Shown here: piece after piece, positions 63,827 through 64,000 of the stretch
Layout of the letters: every line of letters starts with the position of its first letter
Position numbering within the stretch: position 1 is the stretch's first letter
NCBI RefSeq assembly: GCF_007753095.1
Contig: NZ_CP036348.1
Coordinates: 496,001-560,000 of the forward strand
Length of the DNA stretch: 64,000 nt
Source of the DNA: Rosistilla carotiformis
Lineage (GTDB): Bacteria; Planctomycetota; Planctomycetia; Pirellulales; Pirellulaceae
Direction of reading: 5' to 3'
Notes under the pieces: generated by a model
What the model was told of the DNA's origin: nothing
The model's database searches: none
What the model saw: only the letters and a program-made list of their open reading frames with translations
Made by a program: the position numbers and the translations under genes

Positions 63827-64000
63827 ATGGCGAAGGAGCAAACCGGTACCGGTTTTAGTCTGAAGGATCATCTGTTCAATCGAGATCGCGTCGAATATCT
63901 GGCGGGGCTGTTGCATGCCGCCGACGATCGCTTCGACGCGTCGGGATTTGTCCGCGATACGATGCGGTCGCTGAAGTCGCTGGAGCTAAAGCAACGGATC
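63827..64000 (+). CDS. N-terminus of a possible DNA alkylation repeat protein (partial)
   Basis: The gene runs off the right edge. ATG 63827 has AAGGA about 11 bases upstream and gives 58 residues: SLKDHLFNRDRVEYLAGLLH then FDASGFVRDTMRSLKSLELK. The start of DNA-alkylation-repeat (AlkC/AlkD-like) proteins has this LKDxLF and FDxxxF pattern with helical repeats. An in-frame ATG at 63782 lies in the repeat array and is less likely. Confidence 0.55.
   Translation, partial: MAKEQTGTGFSLKDHLFNRDRVEYLAGLLHAADDRFDASGFVRDTMRSLKSLELKQRI

Overview
The window looks like chromosomal DNA of a planctomycete, most likely family Pirellulaceae. The evidence is the family content: a DUF1592 cytochrome-type protein with a DUF1552 partner, a DUF1549/DUF1553 protein with a DUF1501 partner, a DUF1559 pilin-like protein, an ECF sigma factor coupled to a FecR-like regulator, and many secreted proteins without a known function. 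No species was identified. Starts were chosen by hand; many differ from the longest open frame because a signal peptide, a ribosome binding site or an overlap with the upstream gene argues for a downstream codon.

Layout. 1-5.9 kb (minus strand): undecaprenyl-phosphate sugar-1-phosphate transferase, xylose isomerase with a tandemly repeated 3' end, a ketosynthase-like protein lacking its catalytic cysteine, and an exported secretin-like protein. 6-13.7 kb: Rpn-type nuclease, elongation factor 4 (lepA), a Gfo/Idh/MocA oxidoreductase, RarD-like transporter, exported methyltransferase, PepSY-type membrane protein. 14-20.7 kb (minus): an operon of DUF1592, DUF1552 and two tandem paralogous secreted proteins. 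21.6-30.0 kb (plus): ECF sigma factor, FecR-like regulator, DUF1549/DUF1553 protein, DUF1501 protein, DUF1559 protein and a lipoprotein. 30.1-35.7 kb: a perfect 13-bp tandem repeat, then a GntR regulator and an RND efflux permease/adaptor pair. 36-42.7 kb: secreted proteins including a DUF4838 protein with a CBM9-like end. 42.8-45.3 kb: NYN-domain protein and leuA with an attenuator-like leader. 45.4-53.6 kb is the accessory zone: a dispersed repeat family, a ParE-type toxin-antitoxin pair sitting inside one repeat copy, a small inverted-repeat element inserted in another copy, a chain of overlapping genes ending in an unusual methyltransferase-glycosyltransferase fusion, and a phosphotransferase-like gene. 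53.7-64 kb: TPR lipoprotein, ppk1, tRNA-Leu(GAG), a PafA/Dop (Pup-ligase) homologue, an MMPL-type exporter, a DUF2817 peptidase-like protein, an inverted-repeat array and the start of a possible DNA-alkylation-repeat gene.

The most interesting item is a 55-codon open frame (59737-59904, minus) directly upstream of the PafA/Dop homologue. Its product ends in Gly-Glu with a Pup-like C-terminal segment, and only 4 bases separate its stop codon from a GTG that gives the ligase a canonical N-terminus. The ligase carries an extra block of about 95 residues with predicted membrane segments. Together they look like a small-protein modification system with a membrane-anchored ligase. No proteasome gene is visible in the window.

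A second notable item is a protein joining a domain resembling plant glucuronoxylan 4-O-methyltransferases to a GalNAc-transferase-like glycosyltransferase (48912-50666). All family assignments are from reading motifs by eye; no search was run.
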